NCBI GenBank assembly: GCA_036435485.1
Contig: CM071600.1
Coordinates: 51,581,546 to 51,645,545, forward strand
Direction of reading: 5' to 3'
Source: Saposhnikovia divaricata
Lineage: Eukaryota > Streptophyta > Magnoliopsida > Apiales > Apiaceae
DNA length: 64,000 bases
A program made the translations under genes and the position numbers. Numbering within the stretch: position 1 is the first letter of the stretch; each line of letters begins with the position of its first letter. Positions 46,831 to 58,800 of the stretch are shown here, piece by piece. The notes beneath the pieces were generated by a model, which was not told the origin of the DNA, did not search any database, and was given only the letters and a program-made list of their open reading frames with translations.

Positions 46831-48189
46831 ATAAGTTGCAAAACTACTTATGCTTACGAGTTGCGAAAATAACTTTAGGTGACAAGCAACTCTTTTGAAG
46901 GTTAGCCAAAGAAGCCACAAGTAATACAAGTGTTAGCAACAAACCAAGGCTTTAATTGAAATATCCAACACCTCTGCAGTGGATGACAGAGCACAAGAAT
47001 AAACAACACAACTGTGCACTTAATCACACCCTCAGAAATTCCCAAATAAATAACTCAAGCTATTTACAAAAATGGCCGAGTTTGTTTCTAGACTTTGTTG
47101 CTAGATATAAGTAATGTAGTAGCAACAATTAGTTAGTTTATAGATAAGTGACTTCATCAGAGTGAACGTGTTTTCCTTCTCAAATAAAGTTTCAATTAAT
47201 AACAATAACTAGCATGATAGCCCGTGCAAGGCACGGGTCACGTTCTAATTCATATAACATTTTTTTAATTTTGCGATAAAATTTATTTTATCCTCTTGTC
47301 CGTCTATTTTATCTTTCACATGCAACGGTCTATCGATTCAGTAGTTATAATCATTCTAAATTCAAATTATTAGCACATTCTAAATTTCAACAATCATATT
47401 TATAATGATACTTGTTTAATGCGAGAAGAATAACCGACAAAAGTGGTATATTAGAGTCAATCGTCAGCTATCAAATATTTTCACGATAATAATTTTTTTC
47501 AGTAGAAATCTTAAAAGAATCACCATGAACAATTTTTTAACTACTTTCAATCTTAGCCACAACATTTTAAATATCTATTTTCACTTCTACCCATATGTCT
47601 ACCTCATATCTTCTCCAATATATTACTGATCAGGTAGCCCGCCTAACATCTCTTCCAATTTATTACTGATTAGGTATGTTCTCACTTCGGTCTCTTTCCG
47701 ACCACTATCCTTCCACCTCGTTATACCTCTCAGATCTGTTCTTTCCTTCAACCACATCATATATGCACATTCATTTTGCCACAACACCTCTCTTTCGTCT
47801 TTAACAACCTCGAATTTGTTCATCCTTCTCTCTTCGATCATCTCTCATTCTTCTTTACAACCTCTCATCGACCTCCATTTTCATATTTATATAAATTTAT
47901 TATTGTTGTAGTTACGAGCTGAATAGGTATTATGATAATAAAATATTTAATTGTCATACTTCTCACACATTAAACATGTATACGTTTTTCGAATGTTATT
48001 GTGATAACACTATATTTTTTTAATTTCAATCAAACTCATCTAACATTTGTCAACAAATTGGATTAACATGTTATTGTCAACTATTTAGTTGTAGTACCGT
48101 TTGTTCTTAAGTTAATAAAGATATTGATGTACCTATTCTTTTGTTGGTATTTAGTTGATTGTATTTCGTATCTAGATATCCAAATTTAA
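46831..48189. other. intergenic stretch with a minus-strand Helitron-like end
   Basis: At 47210-47246 the minus strand reads CCCGTGCCTTGCACGGG, eight bases, then GCTAG and T: a stem and CTAG like a Helitron 3' end, whose body would extend to the right. No matching start was found. A 72-codon frame at 47623-47841 (minus) has no recognisable motif. No gene is supported. Confidence 0.4.
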
Positions 48190-49101
48190 CACTAAAAGAA
48201 ATCATGTTGTTTGGGAATGGGTATCAGGTCAATTCAAGGTCAAGGTCAGGGAGTGCTCCCGAATTTGGAGTATCCTACTTTCACGCAATTCTCGATCAAT
48301 CCCTTTGCCCCTCATTCTTGGGGAAACGGAAAGATCCTTTTCAAGTTTGAATTTGTTCATTTGGAATCTAGGTTCTTCTATATTTACTTAGTTTACTTAT
48401 TTTCTTTTTCTTTTTTCAATTTTTTTTTAATATTTTTCCCTCTCTTTTTTCATATCATTCCTTATAGTCCCATAGGTTTGATCCTTTGTCGGAAATATTA
48501 AGCCTACTAAAGGCACCAAAACAGAGGGAAAGTCGAAAATTGTCATATAAAGGATATGAATTGTGCATTTCAAATACTAATTTCAGATGCTCACGATTTC
48601 GATAGCCATACCAGTGATTTGGCGAATTCGAACAAAATAGTTGAACCAATTCCAGTTCTTGAACGAGAATTATTTCGCTCCTGATTCCTGCCCCGAAAGG
48701 AAAATAGGTATCCCCGCGAGAAATCGTGAATTTTAGTTTTCTTAATTAAAATTTTGAACTTATTTTTATTTAAAATTTTAAACCTAATCGTTGAACCCAT
48801 ATCGATCCCAAAATGGAGATTATTTTCCTCCCTTATTACTACCCCGAACGGGGAACGAGGATCCCCATGAAAAACTGGGGATTCTTATTTTTTTAAATTA
48901 AAATTTCTATATTCTCTAAAATATTGGATAATGAAATTATTTTGATAAATCATGATAAATTTATTATTATATTATAAATAGTGATTTGAATTATTTTTTT
49001 ATAATAAAAGATGAAAAATATTATTAAAATTAATTTTTTTTTATGAAATGTTAAATTCATAAAAATTGAATCTTTGAATTACATTTATTTTTAATAATCT
49101 A

Positions 49102-49148
<47 letters not shown>

Positions 49149-49375
49149 AAATTTTATTTTTCTTAAGTATGATAATCGATTGGGAAACAGGAATTGGGGA
49201 TTGAGTCGGGATGCTTTAATCCCTGAGCTCGTTCCCATCCCCCAAATTTTTATTTTATAAAATTCCTTTCTGGTCCCAAACTCGAAAAATTTGTCGAATC
49301 TCCAAACGGGAAAGGGATTAGATCGGGGTCGGGCAGATCGGGAGAAATGCTCATCTATAAATATTGTCATTCGTG
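48190..49375. repeat. GGGGA/TCCCC-rich repeat, possibly hAT-like
   Basis: Clusters of GATCCCC, CCCCGAA and GGGGATT in both orientations (48220-48320, 48650-48720, 48830-48890, 49180-49350). The right end reads GAAATGCTCATCTATA, like the TAG(A)GATGAGCA ends of some hAT MITEs. No matching left end or duplication seen. Confidence 0.4.
49104..49145. repeat. (AT)n microsatellite
   Basis: About 20 AT units. Confidence 0.95.
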
Positions 49376-50614
49376 TACCATTTGAATTTGTATAGTATAT
49401 ATTTAAAGTTCTATATATTAAATACACGTACATTCAGTTGGTCATTCATTCAGCTAAAAATATCTTACATGTTCTTATCATTTTAGTTAATTTTATAAAG
49501 AATAAATTTGAAAATTGATATTAAAGCGAATGTAGCAAGTGGATTGCTTGCGTATGCAATTATTGATTTTAAAAAGTTTATCATTAAGTATTCTAGCGTA
49601 GTGGTAATATTTGCGGACATAAGAATATTATTATTATTAAAGGGAATATAGCAAGTGGATTTTTTCTGTATGTAATTAATGATTTTAATAAGTGTATCTT
49701 AAAGTATTCTAGTGTAGTGGTAATAATGTTTATAAAAGAAAATTGGTACATGGAGGTCAAGGGTTCAAATCCATTGAAATTATTTTTTTTAATATAAACA
49801 TGATTGCCGGGATATTTTAGTAAATTACTAAATGGATAAAAAGGCCATGTTAACCTATAATTATATCCTATTATATAATAAGAGTAAGAGGGATAATAAG
49901 CGAGTACTACCATAGGTCAAGGGTTTAACTCCCACTAACAATATAAATTAATTTAATATTTAAAACTCTAAATATACTAATAAAACATATGATAAAATTC
50001 ACTTTTCAACATAATTAAATTTAATATTTATAACTCTAAATATACTAATAAAACATATGAAAAATTCACTTTTCAAAACTCATTAATCATCTATTAAATT
50101 TAATATTAGAAAGTCATTAATCATCTATTAAATTTTATATTAGTACACGCCAAAAATTTAGTTTAAAAGATCGCAATGAAAAATTGCGAATATATAAGCA
50201 CGAAGCAGCCCTCATCTCTTCTATAAAAAAAACTACTACGTCCTGGTTTTCGGTAAACAATACAAAATAAAACATATGATAAAATTCACTTTTTAAACCT
50301 CATTAATCATCTATTAAATTTAATATTAGAACATCATTAATCATATATTAATTTGAAATCAGTACACACCAAAAATTTAATTTACAAAATAGCATTGAAA
50401 AATTGCGTTTACATAAGCACACAGTAGCCCTCATCTCTTCTATAGAAAACTACTACACCCTGGCTTTCGGGAAACAATCGAAATCAAACCTGACTTATTA
50501 TTGAAAAAAAAAATCAGGTAATAATTAGATGTAACAAAAAAGTCAAAAAACAACTTATTATTAGTTACATATATAATTTTTTTTACAAAATCTATACAAT
50601 CTATATTATATATA
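49376..50614. repeat. AT-rich repeats with tRNA-like promoter boxes
   Basis: TTCTAGTGTAGTGGTAATAA (49700) followed 45-50 bases on by GGTCAAGGGTTCAAATCC (49757) resembles A and B boxes of a tRNA-derived SINE; a partial second copy lies at about 49590. Segments of about 130 bp around TTCACTTTTCAA..CATTAATCATCTATTAAATT recur three times (49995-50390), and CTCATCTCTTCTAT (50210, 50430) marks another repeat. No gene seen. Confidence 0.45.
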
Positions 50615-52288
50615 TCTATACTATTATATAAAAGCCGAAACATTAAAAGTTTGGTTGGTTGGTTGGTTGGTCGGTCGGTCGGTCGGTACGGTACCTGTTG
50701 ATCTTACTTATTTACCCTTACTCAGATAAAATTCATCCTACTAACTAATCAATTTCCTTTTTTCAGGTTAAATATATTATCTTTTCTATTTTTCAATAAC
50801 TAAATAATTTCCTTTTCAGGTAAAATACAATATCTTTTATATTTTATCTAACTAAAATTTCTCCATTATTAATCAATTTCCTTTTTCACGTTAAACAAAT
50901 TACCTTTTCTATTTATAAATAACCTGAAAATACAATATTTTTTACATTTTATCTAACTAAAATTTCTCATTTTTTAAAAACACTACAAACAATTGTGTTT
51001 AATAAAATAACATAATTACATTATGATTAATATTAACTAATCAATTACCTTTTTCAGCCAAAACACGTTACCTTTTTTCTAACTAAAATATCTCTTTTTC
51101 CAATTATATCATGGCCGGTTACCTTTTCAACCAAAACGCGTTACCTTTTTTCTTTTCTTTTACTAAAACCTCTCTTTTTCCAATTATATCACGGGAATTT
51201 TGTTTAATAAAATAACATAATTACATTATGATTAATATTAACTGATCAATTACATTTTTCAGTTACCTTTTCTCTTTTCTCTAACTAAAATCTCTTTTTT
51301 TCCAATTATATCATGGGCGGTTACCTTTTTCAGCCAAAACATGTTACATTTTTTCTTTTCCTTTACTAAAACCTCTCTTTCAAATTATATCACGGGAGTT
51401 TCTATTTAATAAAAATAAAATAATAAAATAATAATACTAATAATTAACCGATTACATTTTCAGCTAAAACGTATCATCTTTTCTATTTTTCCTGATTAAA
51501 TTCCTTTTTTTCTAGAAATATCACGGGCAACATTAATTTCTCATTTTCTAAAAAGTAAGAGTAATTTTATTTAGTAAAATAACATAATTAAATTTAATTA
51601 CTATAAACTAATCAATTACATTTTTTACATAAATCATGTCATCTTTTTAATTTTCACGTTACCTTTCTATTTTCACTAACTAAAATATCTATTTTCCAAT
51701 TATATCACGGGTGGTCAATATAATACAATAAACTAATAATTATTATAATATTAATAATTAACCAATTACCTTTTTCAGCTAAAACGTATCATCTTTTATT
51801 CTTTTCTATATTTTCTAACTAAAATCACTCTTTTAATAGAAATATCACGGACAATATTAATTTCTCCTTTTCTAAAAATATTACGAGCAATTGTATTTAG
51901 TAAAATAACGTAATTAAATTATAATTACTATAAACTAATCAATTACCTTTTTCACCTAGAACATGTTACATTTTTTATTTTCTCTAACTAAATTCTATTT
52001 TTTTTAATCATATCACGGGTATTTTATTTAATAAAATAAAATAATAATATACTAATAATTAACCGATTACCTTTTTCAACTAAAACCTATCATCTTTTCT
52101 ATATTTTCTAACTAAAGTTCCTCTTTTTTCTAGAAATATCACAGATAACATTTATATAATTATTATCAAATAATCTCATATAAAAATTTAAACCTCCAGA
52201 ATTCATGTTTTAAAAAATTTAATTTAAACTAATAAAAAATATCATATAATATTAAAGAAATCAGTGCATCGCACGGGTTTTAAGCTAG
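50615..52288 (+). mobile_element. Helitron, same family as the inner one at 41359
   Basis: Starts TCTATACTATTATATAAAAG and ends GCATCGCACGGGTTTTAAGCTAG followed by T. The stem CGTGCATCGCACGG-like is intact. A (GGTT)n(GGTC)n run lies at 50650-50690. The body is made of imperfect repeats with TCAATTACCTTTTTCAG, CTAACTAAAAT and TATATCACGGG. Non-coding. Confidence 0.8.
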
Positions 52289-52651
52289 TATAATATAATA
52301 AGCAAAATGGGATATATTTTGTAGTTTGATTTTGGTTATCGCTTTCATTCACAACTGTTAGATCGGTAGCTCAAATAGATGATGATCATTGGATGCAATA
52401 CTAAAAATTGTTATTAAAGTTGTTATAGATAGAGTCTAAGGATCGAATACCGTTAACAACATATTAGTTTAAATTATAATCAAAAGACGCTACATAGAAA
52501 GGTTGAAGATTCGATTCCCGCCAACAACATATTAATTTAGATTTACTACTAAAAGTTGTTATGTATAAAGGTGAAATATTTATAATATTATGTAACTACA
52601 CTATAAGTAAATTAAAAAAAAATAACCCGTAAAGCACGGGTTATAAACTAG
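52289..52651 (+). mobile_element. short Helitron-like element, intact relative of the outer Helitron
   Basis: Holds ATATTTTGTAGTTTGATTTT, ATTCACAACTGTTAGATC and GATTCGATTCCCGCCAACAA, as in 41152-41358 plus 43784-44016, and ends CCCGTAAAGCACGGGTTATAAACTAG, then T. About 360 bp. Confidence 0.7.
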
Positions 52652-53203
52652 TATATATAATAGATTGATGTGTGTAATATACTAAGTCTTCTTTTTCTTC
52701 TATTGTATAACTTTCCTATGTTCATATACACACAACACTAACCGTGCAATATACGGAAGATTTTAATATTTTTATCTTAATATTTAATATATTTTTATCT
52801 TATGAGAAAAAGAAATCTGAGATTGATTTCAGGAAACTTTTCCTAAGATACTTAACAAATATATTTTAAATTTGATTGTCCCCGCAGGGCTAATTAAAAA
52901 ATTCTGATTTTACCAAAATGTCCACCTCTTATTTAAATATAAATCCCATGTATCTCAGGAATTTACCTGAGATACATCTCAGTCTCCATAATCTCTTATC
53001 TTATTATTCATAATTTTAATATATGCTTTTTAATTAGTAAGAAAACAAATTATAGAAGATATTAAAATTTAATAATACGTATTTGATACTCCATAGTATT
53101 CCAAATGATAGTGTTTTGCTTGTATATTGAAAATAGATAAATAATTTTTTATATGTTGTTAACGGGAATTGAATCTTAAAATTCTTGGAGTAGTTTATAA
53201 TAT
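52652..53203. other. AT-rich spacer
   Basis: An inverted pair GAGATTGATTTCAGGAAACTT / GAATTTACCTGAGATACATCTC lies around 52815-52980 and may be a decayed MITE. No gene seen. Confidence 0.35.
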
Positions 53204-53447
53204 ACTTCCTCTTCCCTATTTTGACTTTTCAAAGTCAAACTGATCGTGTTTTGACTAATAATCAATAAATACTGATTAACATATAAATTACAAAAAAATG
53301 ATCATAAGAAAATTTATGTAAAGTATTATTAAAACTGATTTTTAAATTTATAAAAATAAAAAACAATAAATTATAATTTACAGTTAAATTTCGATGATTT
53401 GACTTTGAAAAGTCAAAATGGGACACAATAAGTGGGACGGAGGGATA
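53204..53447. mobile_element. Stowaway-type MITE
   Basis: Ends TACTTCCTCTTCCCTATTTT and GTGGGACGGAGGGATA are inverted, as are the inner GACTTTTCAAAGTC and GACTTTGAAAAGTC blocks. TA at both ends fits Stowaway. Confidence 0.75.
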
Positions 53448-54700
53448 TAAATGTTTAATAACAATATGGTGAAAATAAATAATTATAAATTTTTAACTAA
53501 AAATAGTTGTTAAGGGGAATCGAACCTTGAACTTTTAGGAGTAGTTTATAAGATGATATATAAATGTTTAATAATAATATGTTGTTGATGGGATTCGAAC
53601 CTTAAACCTATAAGAGTATTTTATATATTATAAAAGAATATTCTTTTAGCATTACATCCAACGGTTCTCATTAATCTATCTCAAAATTCAACGGTTGCTA
53701 TTGAGTGACCAGAAAAAGTGTACCAAAAAAGTGTATTAAACTACCAACCAAATATACCCTATTCCGCTTATAATAGTATAGTATAGATTTCAAAATGATT
53801 TACATATTTTCAAATTTGTCATCACTTTTTTGTACTAAAAAATGCTTTCAACTTAGATAATTTTTATGAGATAATCTCATAATCTTTTTTCTCTTCTTTA
53901 TATATATATGTGTGTGTGCGCGCGCACGAGGAAAATTCTCAATACATTTGCAAAAATGTCATCAAGACTTGTTTATCTTCAAAAATAATCTAATTTTGCA
54001 ATTAATAAGAAAGATTACTAATAAGAAAGCTATCTCACTATGTTAAACAATCCCTCAGTATGTTGAACAATCCCTAAAGCGTAAAGTGCAAAATTATCTC
54101 TAGGAGAAAACTAAAACATGAATGAAATAATTAATCTTAGCTGCTAGCCTGCTACAAGAAACATGATTTGCAGAGTACTTATCAAGATTAAACGGAAGCA
54201 CAGGAGAAACAAAAAATGAGCACTTATATAATATGTTGTTTCGCGTAATTACAAAAGAATCTATCATGTTTTTATTCCTTTAAGAGAGCCGAGAAAGAGA
54301 TTATATATTTGCAACAAACAAGTTGATGAACTCAAGTCCTGCAGCAGCAGCAAAACAACAAAATTCTAGAGTAGGACTCAATGACATCTACTCCTTGCAA
54401 TGTGTTAATTTAACACCTACTACCAGAGTCCTTCCAATGGAATTTACAACTGGCTTCCTAATCTAAACAGACTAGCTTAGCAGTTCCTAATATAGTTGTC
54501 TCATTTCTTCCTATCCCATCTTTTGTAACTCAGCAAACTAGAACATCTTCAATGTACATGTCAAAGAATGCCCAAGTACATTATATAGGAGAAGAGTTTA
54601 TAGTTCCTATTTATACTTGGATAACAAATATGGGAAAACTAGCAGAACATAAGAATTTTGACAGAACGCGTAACTTACTACACGCGTCCTGAAGTCCCTA
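53448..54700. other. intergenic stretch left of the DRM region
   Basis: Contains twice the block GTTGTTAAGGGGAATCGAACC / GTTGTTGATGGGATTCGAACC (about 53500 and 53580), a short (TG)n(CG)n run at 53910-53930, and otherwise AT-rich sequence. Around 53735-53787 the minus strand reads TCTATACTATACTATTATAA, like a Helitron start. No gene is supported. Confidence 0.35.
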
Positions 54701-54953
54701 CTATGAACTGCTCCAATCAAATGGCCTCTCAACTGCATACACATCACCTGCAAAGTGTCCTTAGGTAGGCAACAAATAAGTAACTGAAATGGAATACTTG
54801 GAAACCTTAGCCAAATTCAGCATATATATATTCATATAGATATATTAAGAATGGAATCTAATGGCAAACGCAAAGAACTATCCGGGAAAAGAGACTTACT
54901 TTTGGTAATTAAATGGCCATCCACTGTTCTTCTGAAGTATATAAAATTGTTTC
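54701..54953 (-). other. two possible orphan 3'-terminal exons
   Basis: On the minus strand 54900-54953 is bounded by TTTTCAG and GTAAGT, and 54701-54747 by TTTGCAG and a TAG. Joined in phase they read NFIYFRRTVDGHLITKSDVY and then AVERPFDWSSS-stop. I cannot name the protein and found no upstream exon in frame. It could be the tail of a lost gene or part of a long DRM 3' UTR. Confidence 0.3.
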
Positions 54954-55838
54954 CTGAAAATTACAGTTACAAGTGAGGTACCCTTCTACCTAACACAAAA
55001 GAACAAATTACCAAGAAATACGCTGCAGCACCAGAGATTATATGTCGCAACAATGGCTGACACAAATTTACCAGGTACAACATACACCTTCATAAATTAT
55101 GCATCACAGCCTGAATTTTGTAACTAAAAGAAAGTTCGCTTAGTTTAGTACTACAAAACACAAAACCAAAAGCCAAGTGGAGAAAAATCGTATGGACAAC
55201 ACAAAAGAGAACCTCCTTCACAGACTCGATCCAACTGCAGCAATAATACAGAGATTGAAGCAGTCTCACAGAAAAACAAAAGCCAGTCTCGTCATCAATG
55301 TGAAATCTGTACTTTGATCTCATACTACAGAACCAAAAAATGTAATATAACTTCCAATGACCAGAATGCTCCATAAACATCAGAGTGCAACCAAAATTGC
55401 TCAAAAACTTACAGTAATGGTTATAATCTATCACTTGATATTATTATATCACCCCAACTTGTTGAAACATACAAATAAATCAAATTTGTATTTTAATGAC
55501 ATGTTCTTAATTAAATTGACAGAAAATGGAGACGGAACAAGAAAGGGCCCATAACCTTCTTACAAGTGTAGTTTGCTAGACTAAAAACAAAGATAGTATT
55601 GTTCTACACTCCACAGAGATCTACGATTACAAGCATAACAGAAATTTCAACAAGTGCACTTTGCTAGACTAAAACGCATGTAGTATCTTTCTACACAGCT
55701 AAAATCACAAGCTGACAAACATAATTACATAACTAAAATTCTCAGTCAGCAGCAAAGTAATAATGAACACCAAGGCAGCCTGGAATCTTAGAACTAAAAT
55801 GACAATATCTAGCAAAAGCAGAAGCTCTATACACGAGA
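54954..55838 (-). other. downstream region and probable 3' UTR of DRM
   Basis: About 880 bases below the DRM stop codon. Nothing with family motifs. The poly(A) site is not located. Confidence 0.4.
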
Positions 55839-58800
55839 CTATTGTTGCCTGCTCATCATGCTTTTTACTAAATCTAGTATACGAAAATAATCATAAAACA
55901 GCGATGAGTGATCTCCTTCAAGTCCATCCCTGTGATGTCTGTTGCTTCCAGCCAAGTTGTTGCAAGGACTACCACCTACAACCAAGTCAAAGCCACCGAA
56001 AGAAGCCACAAATTCTTCAAGCTTATCACCATTCAGCTTCTGGACATCAGAAATGTGAATCAAATTTCCCCTCTGGTTCGTTTGCTCCCACCAACTCCTA
56101 ACAATATTTTGGTTGGCTTCTGAGATCTCCACAGAGACAACATTTTTTAAAGGGATTCCAAGGCGGTGTAGGGCCACTTCCGCACCTCCAATGCCAGAAA
56201 AAAGTGACAAAAGATTAATGCCGCCAGGAAATATATCCCTCAGAACAGACAAGTGATAGGCAACAGTGTCTACCTGAAAAGATTTGCTATCATGGTGAGT
56301 ATGGATCAACCACATTTAAGTATTAATGAGATCAATCTAAAGATTACATATATCCAAATTCAATTGGTACGGGATTATATATATTAACTATTTTGGCATT
56401 GTAATAATAAAACCATTTAGAGCACTAAAATTTCTGACTGCCCTAGGGAATCGAAGATCAGATTTATAGAAATTCCTTTACAAGATGAAGATATATTTAA
56501 TACCTAAATACTTGAAAGCATATAGATTTAAAAGAAAAATAAAAGCATTACTAAACAAAAAGAACAGAAGTTCACCTGGAATGAGTTGCCAAGAGATTTA
56601 TATCTGTCAGTTCTACTAATACCACCTCCCCTTGTGTGATTCTTGGGAAAGCCCAATAGCATTTCCACCTCGTCACATTCCAAAGGTGCAACCTTGTTCC
56701 TTCCCACCCAAACTAAATTCCACCTCTTACATTCATCAATGACAAACTTCTGCACACTCTTAGGTGGATCATTCTCACAGCCTTCAAGAGCTTTACGAAT
56801 TCTTTCGGTTAATTTAGCACTCGCAATGCATGTCTGCAAGCAGTTTAATTTAGTCCTGGTATCCCATGAAGGCCACCATCTCTTTGTCATAGGCAACGCA
56901 TCATGTATTATTTTTGGAGGAAGTGGTTTGAGCAGTGATCTCTTCTCAATTGGGAGGTTGTGGACATAACCTCTTTTCCTTGCTGCAGCACTGAAAAACT
57001 TTGAGTCAACAAACTCTGGTTGAACATCATAAAGAAACCTAGAAATGGTGTCCCAAACTCCTTTCGGTGCGAGTGCTACATTCTCGTAGTAGAAATACGG
57101 AGGCCCGGTTGCTGCCTCCGGAAGATTCCTATGAAGCACTAAGCTCCCCACTTCTGTAGGGACTCCAAACCCTACCATTGGCTTTGGAACACGGATGGTC
57201 TCATTGTCTTGAGCAAGATGAGCCCCCTTTTTTCTCCTCTTCAACACTTCTAACTCATACAACTTCCTCTTTTTGTCTGAATGCTTTGACTGTGAGGGAG
57301 AGAAAAGAACATTTCAATATCATTATATAGCTAAAGATAAGACAAAAAATACCCATAAATCTCAGTCACCTTGATTTCATCAGGAAGCTCCTGAAAAAAG
57401 ACTTCGTCTGCCTTTGCCATTTGAGCAGCAATTATAAAATCCGTTAGCTCAGCAATTGAGGCTTCAGGACCTGCAATATGTTGAAGGAAATCAGAGTAAG
57501 GAGGCGCATTGATAATTTTGCTGATTAAACTTTTGGTAATAAAACAGGAAGCAGAACAATAATTTATATACAGCCAGTGTATTTGAAGCTGAATGGATCA
57601 AACCCTCGCAAAGAAGTACATACACTTGACAATAGCTTCTTCGATTTACATAACATCGCTTACCAGAATTAGAGGATTTAAATTTCAAATAATGCAAACA
57701 AAAAAAAAACGAAATAATGACACATTTTTACCACATTTTTATCCATTTTTTACCAAAATAACAATTTGCGGAATAGGTGGCCAAAACTACCAACCTGTTA
57801 CGCATTTGTCAAATGCATAACAAAAAAAAAACCCTTATGACGCATTTGGCAAATGCATAACAAAAAAATACCCCTATTAAGCATTTGTCAAATGCATAAC
57901 AAAAAAAAAAATACCTATTACTCCTTTGAGAAACGGGTAATATGCATAAATATCTATTACCCATATGTGGAATGCGTATTAGGCACTAACAACAGGCCCT
58001 ATTACTCCTTTGAGAAATGGGTAATATGCATAAATACCTATTACCCATATGTGGAATGCGTAACCCATCGGTATTTATGGCCACATTTCTGAAAAATGAT
58101 ATTCCTGTCAGATGGTAGGGAATTTTGTGATATTTATGACCTTTATCCCAAAAAAACCTATGTAACCTAGTCAGCTTGTTTCGTGTCAGCTCATTAAACT
58201 TTCAAGGTACGCTAAGTTGTCCAAACAATTTGTCTGTCCAAGTATCTGTGCTTATATATCTTCAGTTTCCAAAAAGAAAAATTGATTCGCAAAATATGCC
58301 TTTCATGCAATTACAGCAGCATAATTTGAACCGTCTAACGGTTCAATCTTCCCTCTCCTAATTTAAACATGACATCTCTTGGCCTACCAAAAAAACCTAA
58401 ATTCATACTAAAGAAACTAGGTACCATATCTACCAACATCAAAAAAAACAAGTGAGCAAGGTCCTATTGAAATCATAGAATGCAAAGTACAACAAAACCT
58501 GATTAGATACCAGGTGTCAAACAACTACGACCTGACAAAGTAGTGGATCTAGCGCTATTAGGCATTCAACATAGCAGCTCATGATATTGTACAATATTGG
58601 TAAGCAGTGGAAACAAAGAAGTAAAAGAAAATGCAAAATTACACACCACATCTATCAATGGCTATTGCAGCTTCTGCTACCGAGAAATCCATCTTCGTCA
58701 AGGCCAATAATCTTTTGTCTTCCACCGATGAAGTACTTGTAGTGTCCTGCAATAGAATTTAACATCATCAACCTAAAGAATAATATTTTTGCATAGAACA

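Noticed and set aside
47623..47841. 72-codon minus-strand frame with charged residues
   Set aside because: No motif, no splice partners, no neighbours; chance frame or very old transposon piece.
49700..49780. possible tRNA gene
   Set aside because: A/B-like boxes only; no acceptor stem or cloverleaf can be drawn, so a SINE-like repeat is more likely.
57800..58085. CRISPR-like array
   Set aside because: Short palindromic units with spacing, but units are in direct tandem, the spacers are A-runs, and this is a plant intron.
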